Below, piece by piece: positions 1 to 8,345 of a stretch of DNA of 21,722 nucleotides. How positions within the stretch are numbered: the first letter of the stretch is position 1; every line of letters begins with the position of its first letter. A program made the translations under genes and the position numbers. The stretch spans positions 1 through 21,722 of IMG/VR virus record IMGVR_UViG_3300021185_000097. One strand, 5' to 3'. The notes beneath the pieces were generated by a model that was not told the DNA's origin, did not search any database, and was given only the letters and a program-made list of their open reading frames with translations. Source of the DNA: a virus.

Positions 1-1554
1 ACTTGGTCGATAAAAACCACCAACAGATGCTGGAATAGAAGCCGTGTTAGTTCTAAAATAAAACGTATTAGCCCTTGCATCACCAGCAACATCAAGCTCA
101 TAGGCTGGCGAACTCGTGCCGATGCCAACATTCCCGCTGCTGTCGATGCGCATGCGTTCTGTGAGGGTGGTGCTTCCGCCGAAAGGACGAGTTTCAAATA
201 CTAATTCGCCGCCCGGAATAGTCGAGGTTGTGTCTGCTTCGGTTTTAACTGTAGCAACGACTTGCTGACCGCCAACAGAGGTGTCATCACTCTTAAATTC
301 GATTGAGCCAATATCATATGGCGTAATACCAACCCCACCACCTGTAGTGCCGCTTAACCGAAGCACACCACCAGAAGTGTCGGAAATTTCAAGATTTGTG
401 TCAGGCGAACTCGTGCCGATGCCAAAGTTGCCGCTGCCATCAAACCGCGCAAACTCGCTATTGTTATTACCAAAGCTGATAGGGTCTACAGTATGGCTGC
501 CAAACTTTATCTGACCCATTTTGGTGGAATCAACTTGACGCTCAATAACGTGTTTGGCTTCCTCCCAAGTTGAACCGTTTGATTCGCGCTTTGCATAAAA
601 CCGAAGATGGTCAGAGTTTGTCACGTCATATACTAGGTCAAGCGCGTTTTTCACATCACCAGATGTCGAGCCGAGTGTGTAGTCATAGCCATTGCCAACA
701 GTCAAAAGTGACGATGTTGTCGTGCTGTTAATCCCTATGCTTCCGTCTGCTAGGATGCGCATGCGTTCTGTTGTTCCTTGCAGAAAACGTGTAAAATCGC
801 TTGTTTTTATTTCAAGGCCAGTGCTTGCCCGAATACCATACGCTGAGGAAAAAAACTGCAACTCATTTGTGCTTGCCATTGAAGCTGTGCCATCAACAGT
901 CAGCCCATCAGCCGTGACCGTGCCACCGACATCAAGCGGCTTGTTAAGCTGCCACTTGTCGCCCGTGCTGACATAGGTAAAGGTCGCACTCGCACCATCA
1001 ATCGTGATGCCAGAGCCGTTAGCCGCAGCAGCGTCAGCCGCGCCGGAGGCCAGCACGATATTCTTGTCATCGACCTCAAGCGTGGTGCTGTTGATGGTGG
1101 TTGTCGTTCCGTTGACTGTAAAGTCGCCGCCGACAATAACTGCGCCTGTCGTGGTCAGTGCTGTCAGGCTGCTGATGGTTTCGCCGTTCAGTGCTGTAGC
1201 AATCTGCGCGCCTGTTTGGTCGGCTGTGGCTGATGCCTCAATGCCGTCCAGCTTAGTGCCGTCTGCGGCGACATCACGCCCGTCAACAGTGCCACCGACA
1301 GTGATGTTGTTCGTCGCGTCAACCGTTGTGAATGAGCCAGCCGCCGCCGTTGTCGCGCCGATAGTCGTTCCGTCGATTGTGCCGCCGTTAATATCAACAG
1401 TCGATAAAACATCTTGCTCAATGGCATTGTTCAATTCTTCGCGTGTGATTTTCTTGGTCTGCCCAGTGCTGGTGTCAACAACAACAAACACATCAGTCGC
1501 GGCTGTGTTCGAGCCAGTGATTGCATCTAATTCGGATATTTTCTTGTCAGTCAT
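1..1554 (-). CDS. Tail fibre protein, C-terminus cut by the left window edge
   Basis: I translated this frame codon by codon from the ATG at 1554 to base 1: 518 codons without a stop, so the gene continues beyond the window. The start MTDKKISELDAIT has a GAGG 7 nt upstream and lies just after the preceding fibre gene. Residues about 88-115 carry a DGRDVAADGTKLDGIEASAT segment, which I know from marine phage fibre proteins. Three copies of a fibre repeat follow: TERMRI..DGSIGI at about 262-275, FARFDGSGNFGIGTSSP at 368-383, and TERMRIDSSGNVGIGTSSP at about 465-483. Repeats of this kind form trimeric beta-rich shafts and often precede an intramolecular-chaperone domain, which would lie further left. 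Role: receptor-binding or side fibre at the tail tip. Family call confident; receptor unknown. Confidence 0.85.
   Translation of the reverse strand, partial: MTDKKISELDAITGSNTAATDVFVVVDTSTGQTKKITREELNNAIEQDVLSTVDINGGTIDGTTIGATTAAAGSFTTVDATNNITVGGTVDGRDVAADGTKLDGIEASATADQTGAQIATALNGETISSLTALTTTGAVIVGGDFTVNGTTTTINSTTLEVDDKNIVLASGAADAAAANGSGITIDGASATFTYVSTGDKWQLNKPLDVGGTVTADGLTVDGTASMASTNELQFFSSAYGIRASTGLEIKTSDFTRFLQGTTERMRILADGSIGINSTTTSSLLTVGNGYDYTLGSTSGDVKNALDLVYDVTNSDHLRFYAKRESNGSTWEEAKHVIERQVDSTKMGQIKFGSHTVDPISFGNNNSEFARFDGSGNFGIGTSSPDTNLEISDTSGGVLRLSGTTGGGVGITPYDIGSIEFKSDDTSVGGQQVVATVKTEADTTSTIPGGELVFETRPFGGSTTLTERMRIDSSGNVGIGTSSPAYELDVAGDARANTFYFRTNTASIPASVGGFYRPS
107..428. repeat. 22-bp direct repeat inside the fibre gene (107-128 and 404-425)
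   Basis: Bases 107-128 and 404-425 are identical over 22 nt. They encode the GIGTSSP part of the fibre repeat. A second pair, 145-161 and 754-770, is identical over 17 nt and encodes the ERMRI part. Identity at DNA level inside a protein repeat suggests recent duplication or gene conversion, or a substrate for fibre recombination. Confidence 0.7.
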
Positions 1555-1558
1555 TACC

Positions 1559-2407
1559 TTACCTCATTCCAAAGACGCGGAATTTGTAACTTGCGTTGTT
1601 CCCGCTCCTGTCATCTCTATAAAACTTGAGCCTGTCCCAAGCCTCATTGTAGCTAACCTCATCCGATGAAAGATTATATTTGATGTCATAATCTTGAGAG
1701 TCAAAAGTGTCTCTTAGGGTTATTGTATACTTTCGGTCGAGAACCTTAATGGCAGTAGGGGCGTCTGCATTGTTCCAGTTATGTATTGTTATACTGCCGC
1801 TTGCCCCCTCGTCAGCGAAGAACTCATCAAAAATTCTATAGGTGCTTGTCGTCGCGCCGTAGAAAGTCAGATATTCTCTGCGGTTAGATTCCCCAGCGAA
1901 TATGACCTTTACCGTTCTGTATACGCTAAGACCTGTAAGTATTTGTGTCGTATCTCCATTCCCCGTTGCGCCGCCGACATACTCCCAGCCAGAAGCCGTA
2001 ACATTGGCAGCAATCGATTGCTTAACCCTCAAAGGGGTCATTACTTGCGTGTTTTGACTGCCAGCCTCTGCGGTTGTCTGTGACGCTACTGACAGGTCAA
2101 TGAGTGTCGTGCCGCCACTATTCTTAACAGAAGTGCCAGAGCCAGATGCGGCTTGGATGACATCCGTGCGGACTTCCATCTGGTTGTTGGTCTGGTTCAG
2201 ATATCCAACAATAATCCAACCTGTGTCTGCCTCGTTCCGCATCTTTAACACGTTGTTCGCGGTGTCATACCAGAACATATTTGCGTTGGTAACGGTCGGA
2301 GCGGTAGAGCTACTGTTGTTCGTCAGGATAGCTTGTAATACGTTGTTTATGTCAGCCCGTGCGTTGGCACTGGTCTGGTTGTCGATTACATAATCATGTG
2401 TTGCCAT
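1559..2407 (-). CDS. Tail fibre / receptor-binding protein
   Basis: This 282-aa protein starts MATHDYVIDNQTSANARADI and continues with a N-N-V-L-Q-A-I segment, an N-terminus I recognise from marine tailed-phage fibre proteins; it probably docks the fibre to the tail tip. A short beta-rich domain with FWYDTANNVLKMRNEADTGW follows at about 45-65, a motif seen where fibre units display a small globular repeat. The C-terminal half (about 140-282) has no family I can name and probably carries the variable, receptor-facing part. Its start overlaps the stop of the J-like gene as TAATG, so it is translationally coupled to the tip protein. A second fibre gene follows 4 nt downstream. Fibre role confident; the exact attachment partner is inferred. 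Confidence 0.85.
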   Translation of the reverse strand: MATHDYVIDNQTSANARADINNVLQAILTNNSSSTAPTVTNANMFWYDTANNVLKMRNEADTGWIIVGYLNQTNNQMEVRTDVIQAASGSGTSVKNSGGTTLIDLSVASQTTAEAGSQNTQVMTPLRVKQSIAANVTASGWEYVGGATGNGDTTQILTGLSVYRTVKVIFAGESNRREYLTFYGATTSTYRIFDEFFADEGASGSITIHNWNNADAPTAIKVLDRKYTITLRDTFDSQDYDIKYNLSSDEVSYNEAWDRLKFYRDDRSGNNASYKFRVFGMR

Positions 2408-5016
2408 TAGTTATACTCCACGAAGGCCGTTAACTCGTCAATGCTTGGCGAAATGTTTTCCGCTTCCGAGACTAATACTACACGAAAACGGAACGCTCTG
2501 CCACTAAAGTCGCCCGACTTAAACAGCTTATAGTCAGACCAGATGGGAGAACCAGAAGGGTCGTCATTGGTTGTCGAAATATAGAACAAAACATTTTGGT
2601 CTGCAAACTGCGGGTCAGACCAGCTATCCCATAGGCCAGACCAAGTGTCCCAGTTGCCAGACACATCATCCCATAACCCTGCACCCGAATTAAATCGGGT
2701 TACAGAAGCATCAATTCTCGACCTAACGCGGCGCACTGAGCCTGTGTCAATGTAGTTGCTAAAGTCGTAAACACCTGTGGCGGGATTGGCCTCTGACGCG
2801 CCTGTAGTGCTGACCAAGCGCAAAGTGTTTGACGTTACGGCCAAGTTTGTCTTTGTGCCAGAGAACGTGGTGTGTTCAGCCTGTGTGCTTGTGTTGGAGA
2901 AGTCTTCTAGGTCGCCAGACGGGACAACAACACTGGTGTATGCCGTGCTGTTGTTGCCCAGCTTATCATACGCACGAATTGTGTATGTGCCAGAGCGAGC
3001 GGGAACGGTAACACTGTTGGCGGGTCTGGCCACCTTATCTACAGCAGTTGTTGCATTAGCCCAACTCGCCCCACTTTCTTCTGTGGCGTGTCTAATGCGG
3101 TAGAAGCTCAAATCCAAGTCGGTCACTGCTTGCCACTCAAGGTTAAGCAATGCACCGCCGACTGTGGCGTTGAAGTTGGTGACGTTCTGAGGCGGGTCTG
3201 CAAAGGCGTTTACTGAATAGCTAATTACATATTCGTATTCGCCACGAATGCCAAACGTGTTCACAGACCGCGCTCTGATGTCATATTCCACATTCTCAAC
3301 GTCGATAATCTCAAACAAGCCCAACTCGCCTACACCGACTTGAGTGTATTCAGTATCGGTGGACTTCTTGTATTCCACCTCAACGAAGTCGATACGCTCT
3401 GGTGAGCCAGATGTCACAGTCACTCCAAGAACCGTAAACACAGCCTCATTGATGACACGAGCCTCAGTCGAGACGTTTACGCCGACAGGAGGTGAAACAA
3501 ACGCATCTGCCAAAGACGTGTTGTTCGTCTCAAAGGCTGTCTCGTCAGCGTCCCAATCGTAAACGGCTTGGCTGATTTCACCCAGAGACAGGTTAATCTC
3601 CAGCATGGTGTCTCCTGTTGGAGAGAACTGCCAAGCTAACACCTCGAAGGTCTTCTCTGTCCAACCAGCCCTTGTGTTGGTCAGCTTGACGACATCTCCG
3701 ACCTGAACCTGCATCGCACGAAGACCCATTGTTGCATTGACCACGACCTGCTCTCGGTTACGATACAGTAGGACTTTAGCAATGCGCTGTGCCATTGTGC
3801 TGGTTGATGTGAAAAGCAGGTCTAGGCTGGTCTTGACTTCCTCACCGTTGTCAACGTCTGCGATTGTGTTGCTGCTCAATCTGACCTCTGGGTAGTCTGT
3901 CTGCATCCAGTTGGTCTCTGCGCCACTGAACTTACCATTCACAATGTTAAAGTTTTCTTGTCGGCTGCGGCGCGTTTGAATTTGCACATTGCCGCGTAGG
4001 TCATCTTCATCAAACGTATAGACTGGCGTGGTGTATGCGCCAGCCTTGCAGCGAAACTTACCTTGGGCATACCAAATAGAGCCAGCCATCGATTTGGTTA
4101 AGCTCTCAATAACTTTATCAGGCTGTGTGCCTGTCGTGAACGAACCATTGACCTCATAACGGTTCTCTGTCCCGCCCACAGCCAAGGCCACATCTTCACC
4201 GCACACATTGGCCGATGCGATAAAAGATGTGTCGCCTATCTCGTCAGCGTCAGCGTTAATGCCGTAATCGGATGTCAAATAATCACGCAGACATAAAGCT
4301 GCGTTGGCCGTCCAAGCTGTCGATTGTGTGTTTGGGTTGTATATCTTTTTCCCCTTCACAACAGCAGAGATTTGCGGCTCGCCCTGTGGGAATGTTTCTT
4401 GGTTGAACTCAAGTCGAACGTAAAGATATGCGATACCTTGTAGTCTGTGGTCATTAGTCCAACGGCCAGATGCAAGCACTAAGTCGTTGGGTGCGATTTG
4501 GTCATCCGCGCCAAGAAACGCAGCACAGTAAACCTTGCCATCATATTTATCTGGCGAGGTTGATACTTGCAGTGCAGTGGTTAGCCCTGAAGCGAACGTC
4601 AACGGCTCGTCGTTAAGGTAAACTTCCTCAACACTCTCAATTTCATGACCAGCCAAGGCCACCAATATATGCAGGAACTTGTCGCCGCCCGTAGTCTCTT
4701 TGTAGATAATCGCACCGCCGACCTTGGTTTCGCCGTAGATGACAGCGTGGTCTGCTGCTGGCGACAACCCAGCTACGTCATAACCAGTCAGATTGTTGCC
4801 AGAGTTCACATCCTTGACATCAGGCGAGAGCAGCTTGGCTGCGGTTGACAGTGCAAATGTTACGGCGAAGTGTGTCCAGAAGCTCGTTCCAATCAACGCG
4901 GCAGCCCCGCCAATGGCTGCGGTTGTTGCTGTTGACAAAAGAGCAACAGCCGCACTAACAGGGTCAGCCGAAGCCACCGTGGGAATTAGCATCATAGGAA
5001 TTAGTAAACGCCACAT
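2407..5016 (-). CDS. Central tail-tip / host-specificity protein (gpJ-like)
   Basis: The chosen start, ATG at 5016, lies 2 nt after the stop of the peptidase gene and gives 869 aa; a longer in-frame start at 5112 (901 aa) would run deep into that gene. The N-terminus is hydrophobic (MWRLLIPMMLIPTVASADP), then an Ala-rich stretch, then a long beta-rich tip domain of the phage-tail type (about 100-480; KVGGAIIYKE, EDDLRGNVQIQTRRSRQENFN). Two fibronectin-III-like segments follow (about 510-605 and 608-700). A short Trp/Asp repeat (GLWDDVSGNWDTWSGLWDSW) sits at about 780-799. Size and place between the NlpC/P60-like gene and the fibres match lambda gpJ, the tip hub that contacts the receptor and closes the tube. 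Host range probably depends on this protein and the next two. The TAATG at its end couples the first fibre gene. Confidence 0.85.
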   Translation of the reverse strand: MWRLLIPMMLIPTVASADPVSAAVALLSTATTAAIGGAAALIGTSFWTHFAVTFALSTAAKLLSPDVKDVNSGNNLTGYDVAGLSPAADHAVIYGETKVGGAIIYKETTGGDKFLHILVALAGHEIESVEEVYLNDEPLTFASGLTTALQVSTSPDKYDGKVYCAAFLGADDQIAPNDLVLASGRWTNDHRLQGIAYLYVRLEFNQETFPQGEPQISAVVKGKKIYNPNTQSTAWTANAALCLRDYLTSDYGINADADEIGDTSFIASANVCGEDVALAVGGTENRYEVNGSFTTGTQPDKVIESLTKSMAGSIWYAQGKFRCKAGAYTTPVYTFDEDDLRGNVQIQTRRSRQENFNIVNGKFSGAETNWMQTDYPEVRLSSNTIADVDNGEEVKTSLDLLFTSTSTMAQRIAKVLLYRNREQVVVNATMGLRAMQVQVGDVVKLTNTRAGWTEKTFEVLAWQFSPTGDTMLEINLSLGEISQAVYDWDADETAFETNNTSLADAFVSPPVGVNVSTEARVINEAVFTVLGVTVTSGSPERIDFVEVEYKKSTDTEYTQVGVGELGLFEIIDVENVEYDIRARSVNTFGIRGEYEYVISYSVNAFADPPQNVTNFNATVGGALLNLEWQAVTDLDLSFYRIRHATEESGASWANATTAVDKVARPANSVTVPARSGTYTIRAYDKLGNNSTAYTSVVVPSGDLEDFSNTSTQAEHTTFSGTKTNLAVTSNTLRLVSTTGASEANPATGVYDFSNYIDTGSVRRVRSRIDASVTRFNSGAGLWDDVSGNWDTWSGLWDSWSDPQFADQNVLFYISTTNDDPSGSPIWSDYKLFKSGDFSGRAFRFRVVLVSEAENISPSIDELTAFVEYN

Positions 5017-5017
5017 A

Positions 5018-5440
5018 TCAGACCGCCCAGAAAATATCGTTAACTTGTGCTTGTAAGAATAGCACACCTTCGTCATAAATAAACGCCACCTTATCACCAA
5101 CGCAGACACCAAGAGCGAGATTGGTTACTTGGTTCTCCGATGGTCGTCCAACAAGTGAGCCGCGTGGCGGTATCTTGACCTGTAGTCGCATGAGCCTTCT
5201 GTCGAGTGCTTGCTCTATGCTGGCAAAGCCCTGAGCCTTTAGCAGTTTAACGTAATGTCGTTTTGCCCCATACGCTGTTTTATACTCGCCTGTCCAATCG
5301 GGAGCCAGAGGGTTACCAGTCATCGCTATGTGCGCTTGATTTGCGAAGCTCAAACAATCATTGTCGCCCCAAGCAAATGGCTTATCGCGCAAACCATCAA
5401 TCAGGTCGTCTAAATTGTGAGACCATTCTGGCAGGCGCAT
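5018..5440 (-). CDS. NlpC/P60-like cysteine peptidase of the tail tip (DUF6950-like)
   Basis: This 140-aa protein starts at the ATG at 5440, which overlaps the upstream stop as TGATG; a TTG at 5452 in frame would add four residues. The motif PFAWGDNDCLSFA near residues 21-33 matches the WG..DC motif of NlpC/P60-like proteins, with the Cys as likely nucleophile. The C-terminal part (RGSLVGRP, LGVCVGDKVAFIYDEGVLFL) fits the small phage family usually labelled DUF6950. I do not see an obvious catalytic His in the usual place, so it could act mainly as a tip structural protein. Position before the J-like gene equals lambda gpK and GTA gp14, which trim peptidoglycan during DNA entry. Family fairly sure; enzymatic activity inferred. 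Confidence 0.75.
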   Translation of the reverse strand: MRLPEWSHNLDDLIDGLRDKPFAWGDNDCLSFANQAHIAMTGNPLAPDWTGEYKTAYGAKRHYVKLLKAQGFASIEQALDRRLMRLQVKIPPRGSLVGRPSENQVTNLALGVCVGDKVAFIYDEGVLFLQAQVNDIFWAV

Positions 5441-6066
5441 CACCGCCCCCAAGCGAACTTTTTGTCTTGCAAATCGTTGACAAACTCGAAGCCCAAGTCG
5501 TTTGGGAAACGAGACTTTTGGCTTTCGTGTGTGTAACGGCGCACACGCGGACGCTGCAAATCAATCAATCGGCTCTCAACACCAACAGCAATAGTCGATG
5601 TATCAGCACCTTCGTCTATGTTCATTTGGTCGATGTATCCACTAAAGATTTCAGACATTACGTTTTCAGTGTTTGGCGCCAGACTTAGGGCGGAACCGTC
5701 TTCGTTAAGCACCAAAGACCCGTTCTCTTGCAACAATAACTCGCCGTTAGCGTTAGCAACACCAAAGAATATTCTACACTTGCGGCCTTGATACGGTTCT
5801 TGCAGGGCAAGGCTAATCAACTCGCTTGGTATTCCAGAGAGAGTTAGCGTTGCTCCTCTAGCAGCAACCTCTGACGTTTCGTCAATCGTTGAGACCGCAA
5901 GCATATTGCCACTACCAACATATGTGTCGCCGCCTATTACTTGCTCGCCAAGGCCAGACCAGAAGCGCAACGTCGATGTTTCGAACGATAACTCAACAGC
6001 AAAGAATGGCGTAATCTCTGACGCGATAAGTTCTGTAGACAGGGCTGTTGGTAAATCTCGGCTCAC
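5440..6066 (-). CDS. Tail tip / baseplate hub protein (DUF2163-like)
   Basis: This 208-aa protein begins with a GTG at 6066 that overlaps the upstream stop (GTGA), giving MSRDLPTALSTELIASEI. It has the pattern of the DUF2163-like hub proteins: an N-terminal SFETSTLRFWSGLGEQVIGG strand pair, then TYVGSGNMLAVSTIDE, and a central AARGATLTLSGIP. A middle insertion (about 110-140, ELLLQENGSLVLNEDGSAL) looks like a small repeat, LLLQENGSLVLNEDGS. The gene sits between a Dit-like protein and the NlpC/P60 protein, the same order as gp12-gp13-gp14 of the rhodobacterial gene transfer agent and L-K in lambda. It probably forms the ring that joins the tube end to the gpJ-like tip. Role from context plus family resemblance. 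Confidence 0.65.
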   Translation of the reverse strand: MSRDLPTALSTELIASEITPFFAVELSFETSTLRFWSGLGEQVIGGDTYVGSGNMLAVSTIDETSEVAARGATLTLSGIPSELISLALQEPYQGRKCRIFFGVANANGELLLQENGSLVLNEDGSALSLAPNTENVMSEIFSGYIDQMNIDEGADTSTIAVGVESRLIDLQRPRVRRYTHESQKSRFPNDLGFEFVNDLQDKKFAWGR

Positions 6067-6695
6067 GTTATCGCCTCAACTGCGGAAAACGATATTCCAA
6101 ACAACTCAACTTCGCTAATTGACCAGCTTGTCTCGTTGCTCGAAAGGCGGAAAACGCCCTTGGCGTTGCTGACTGTAACGGAGGAACCGTCTGCTGGTGC
6201 TGTCCGAATAGACGGATAGATGTCAAAGCTGGCCTCACCAGACGCAGAGGTCGTCACATCGTTTAACACTTTGTGCAATGTTGAGGACGATGCTGTGCCA
6301 AGCTGGATGTAGTCCCCAGCCTTCAGATACCCGCTAACACTGACGGGAAGCCCGTCAATGGTTAAGCTGCTGCCTGTTTGTCCCGCGCCGTTGACAACTG
6401 GCGTGCCTGCTGTCGTAGCAGCAGACCCGCGAGGCGTTGCACCAGACGGGTCGCCAAGAAGAAACGTGCCTTGCTGCCCCTTGAGCTTTACCAGAAACGA
6501 GACCCAATCCTCGCCTTCATCACGGGTCATGGGCGGTAGGGATATGTCAGCTTCCCACTGTTGGCCTGAGTGAGAGATAACCTGTTGCTTTAGCGTGAAT
6601 GGCGATTGAGATATGCCGACAACATTACGAACCCTCAGGCTTATGGAACGAATGCCAGACACAGTGGGCAATGTTAAGGGGTATGAATAAGCCAT
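6063..6695 (-). CDS. Distal tail / minor tail protein (Dit- or gpM-like position)
   Basis: This 210-aa protein starts MAYSYPLTLPTVSGIRSI with an ATG that overlaps the stop of the tape measure gene (TAATG). It contains SLRVRNVVGISQSPFTLKQQ and a motif GQQGTFLLGDPSGA near residues 74-87, which I associate with minor tail proteins that wrap the distal tube end. The central part is Thr/Ser/Gly-rich. The gene directly follows the tape measure, where lambda has gpM and many siphoviruses have Dit. It probably caps the tape-measure-tube complex and receives the next hub protein, with which it overlaps by 4 nt. Structural role is confident from context; the exact homologue is uncertain. Confidence 0.6.
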   Translation of the reverse strand: MAYSYPLTLPTVSGIRSISLRVRNVVGISQSPFTLKQQVISHSGQQWEADISLPPMTRDEGEDWVSFLVKLKGQQGTFLLGDPSGATPRGSAATTAGTPVVNGAGQTGSSLTIDGLPVSVSGYLKAGDYIQLGTASSSTLHKVLNDVTTSASGEASFDIYPSIRTAPADGSSVTVSNAKGVFRLSSNETSWSISEVELFGISFSAVEAIT

Positions 6696-8218
6696 TAGAA
6701 CGCCTTACTAAATGAGCCGCCACGCTGCTTGGCATCCAAGACAGCCGCCTTGGCGGAGTTCGAAATCTGAGGCATAAGCTGTGCAATTTCTGCGCGAACA
6801 GTTTGCGACACGCCCGTGCTGATGTTTAGCGTCTGGTTAACGGTGACACCACCGCCTCCACCTATCTGGTTGTTCGGGACAATAGACCCCGACGAGCTTG
6901 GTGTAAACAACTCTGGGCCTCTTTCGCCGACTAGAGTGGTTCTCCCTCTCTGCATGGGCCCCCCAATAGCGGCTGTTGGAGTTGATGTTTTTTTAAAGAA
7001 CTCGAGGCCGCCAAGTGCGCCAGCCAGTGGGCCAGTGATGCTTTTCTGTATCATAATTTTCAGCAGGTCATTGATTATGCTTGCGGCCATGCTCTTGAAC
7101 GCCTCTTTGGCAGACTTAGTCCCGTTTACTACGGACACTAGACTATCTGTCAAAGTGTTGACGCCTTTTACGGCTATGTCTGCTAGTTTTGCCTTAACGT
7201 CTTCGGACGCCTTGGAAAAGGTCTTTAACTTAGCAACAGACTTCTGAAGTGATGTCTCCATTCTCTCGATGCCATCCGCCGCGCCTTCGCCGCTCTCTCC
7301 AACCTTGTCAACCGCGCCACTGACAGAATTGTATGCGTCAGCTATGGCACGCATCTTTTTGGCAGCTTCCGAGCCGAACGCTTCTTCTGACATCTTACTA
7401 AACATAGGAAGCGTGGCGAAAGTTTTGTTAAAGAACTTGGCAAACGCGACTTGCAGAACACCCAAGTTCTCAATCAGCCTAGCGAAAGACACTAACACGA
7501 CTTGGGTTATGACTTTGGCGACAGACGCGAGGACAGGCAATACTGCAACTGTGATTTGCTGCCCTATTGAGACGAAAGTTCTTTTCAATTTGTCAAAAAG
7601 GTCGTTGGCTTTCTCAACAGATTTGGCTTGGGGGCCAGTTAGCTCAATGCTTAACTTGTTAAACTCTGCACGAGTTTCCGCCAACTGCGCCGAACCGTCT
7701 TGAAGCATGTTGACCATGCCAGCACCAGAGCGACCAAACAAATCCATCGCGATGCGGACGCGGTCAGCAGGAGCCTTAATGCCTGTAAAGCCGTCAGCAA
7801 CCTCGCCTAACAAGGTGTCCGAATCCTTTAAAGTGCCATCATTGTTGGTGAGGGTAATCCCAAGGGCCTCAAAAGCCTTGACGCCCGTTCCCACACCACC
7901 AGAGGCTTCAGAGATTGACTTGTTGAACTTCTCAAAACCCTTGGCCAACTCGTTCGCATCTGTGCCTGTTTGAGACGCGGCAAATTGCAGTGTCTGTAGT
8001 TGGTTGACGGTTACGCCAAGGCGAGATGATTGTTTAGCGAGGCTGTCGATATCTGATGCCAGCTTCTTAACTCCAGCAGCAGTAGCGAGGCCAGTTAACG
8101 CGCCCTTAACACTAAAGATAGAACCTTTGACCTTATTCAATCCGCCTCTAACAGACGAAAATGCAGCCCTTGTTTTATCAAAGGCGACAATAGGAATTTT
8201 AAGAGGTGTTTCGGCCAT
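6695..8218 (-). CDS. Tail tape measure protein
   Basis: This 507-aa protein starts MAETPLKIPIVAFDKTRAAF. It has long helical segments (about 40-130 and 290-390), a hydrophobic stretch at about 220-265 (ITVAVLPVLASVAKVITQVV), and the C-terminal signature GRTTLVGERGPELFTPS (about 424-440) followed by Gly-rich and VNQTLNIS segments that I know from tape measure proteins. It sets tail length, occupies the tube lumen and is ejected ahead of the DNA. At roughly 1.5 angstrom per residue the tail would be near 75 nm, half that of lambda. Its start overlaps the frameshift extension of the tail chaperone, as in lambda G/T-H. Confidence is high. Confidence 0.92.
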   Translation of the reverse strand: MAETPLKIPIVAFDKTRAAFSSVRGGLNKVKGSIFSVKGALTGLATAAGVKKLASDIDSLAKQSSRLGVTVNQLQTLQFAASQTGTDANELAKGFEKFNKSISEASGGVGTGVKAFEALGITLTNNDGTLKDSDTLLGEVADGFTGIKAPADRVRIAMDLFGRSGAGMVNMLQDGSAQLAETRAEFNKLSIELTGPQAKSVEKANDLFDKLKRTFVSIGQQITVAVLPVLASVAKVITQVVLVSFARLIENLGVLQVAFAKFFNKTFATLPMFSKMSEEAFGSEAAKKMRAIADAYNSVSGAVDKVGESGEGAADGIERMETSLQKSVAKLKTFSKASEDVKAKLADIAVKGVNTLTDSLVSVVNGTKSAKEAFKSMAASIINDLLKIMIQKSITGPLAGALGGLEFFKKTSTPTAAIGGPMQRGRTTLVGERGPELFTPSSSGSIVPNNQIGGGGGVTVNQTLNISTGVSQTVRAEIAQLMPQISNSAKAAVLDAKQRGGSFSKAF

Positions 8219-8345
8219 CGTTTATATGCTCCAGATACGCAACCCATTCGACGAGTTCATTGTAGGGCATTTCTTCAATTTCGCCAATGGTCTTTCCAAG
8301 GCGGTCGGCCAGAGCGATAACCATCAATCGGTCATCGCTTAGTCC
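8199..8345 (-). CDS. T-like extension of the tail assembly chaperone, reached by -1 frameshift
   Basis: This is a -1 frame continuation of the chaperone gene and has no strong start of its own. From the slippery site at 8345-8351 the frame reads GLSDDRLMVIALADRLGKTI, then a G-E-I-E-E-M-P-Y-N segment, then ELVEWVAYLEHINDGRNTS and a stop at 8199. The ADRLGKTIGEIE...ELVEWVAYLE pattern is typical of the second domain of tail chaperones. The fusion would be 114 + 48 = 162 aa. It binds the tape measure protein and recruits tube subunits while the short form covers the rest; neither enters the virion. Its end overlaps the tape measure start by 20 nt. An independent start at the internal ATG after TTG is possible but has no well-spaced Shine-Dalgarno. 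Confidence 0.8.
   Translation of the reverse strand, partial: GLSDDRLMVIALADRLGKTIGEIEEMPYNELVEWVAYLEHINDGRNTS

Noticed and set aside
1004-1669. A 221-codon plus-strand ORF of Val/Ser/Pro-rich composition
   Set aside because: It lies opposite the fibre gene, whose GTT/ACC-rich repeats produce this frame. No domain or start signal.
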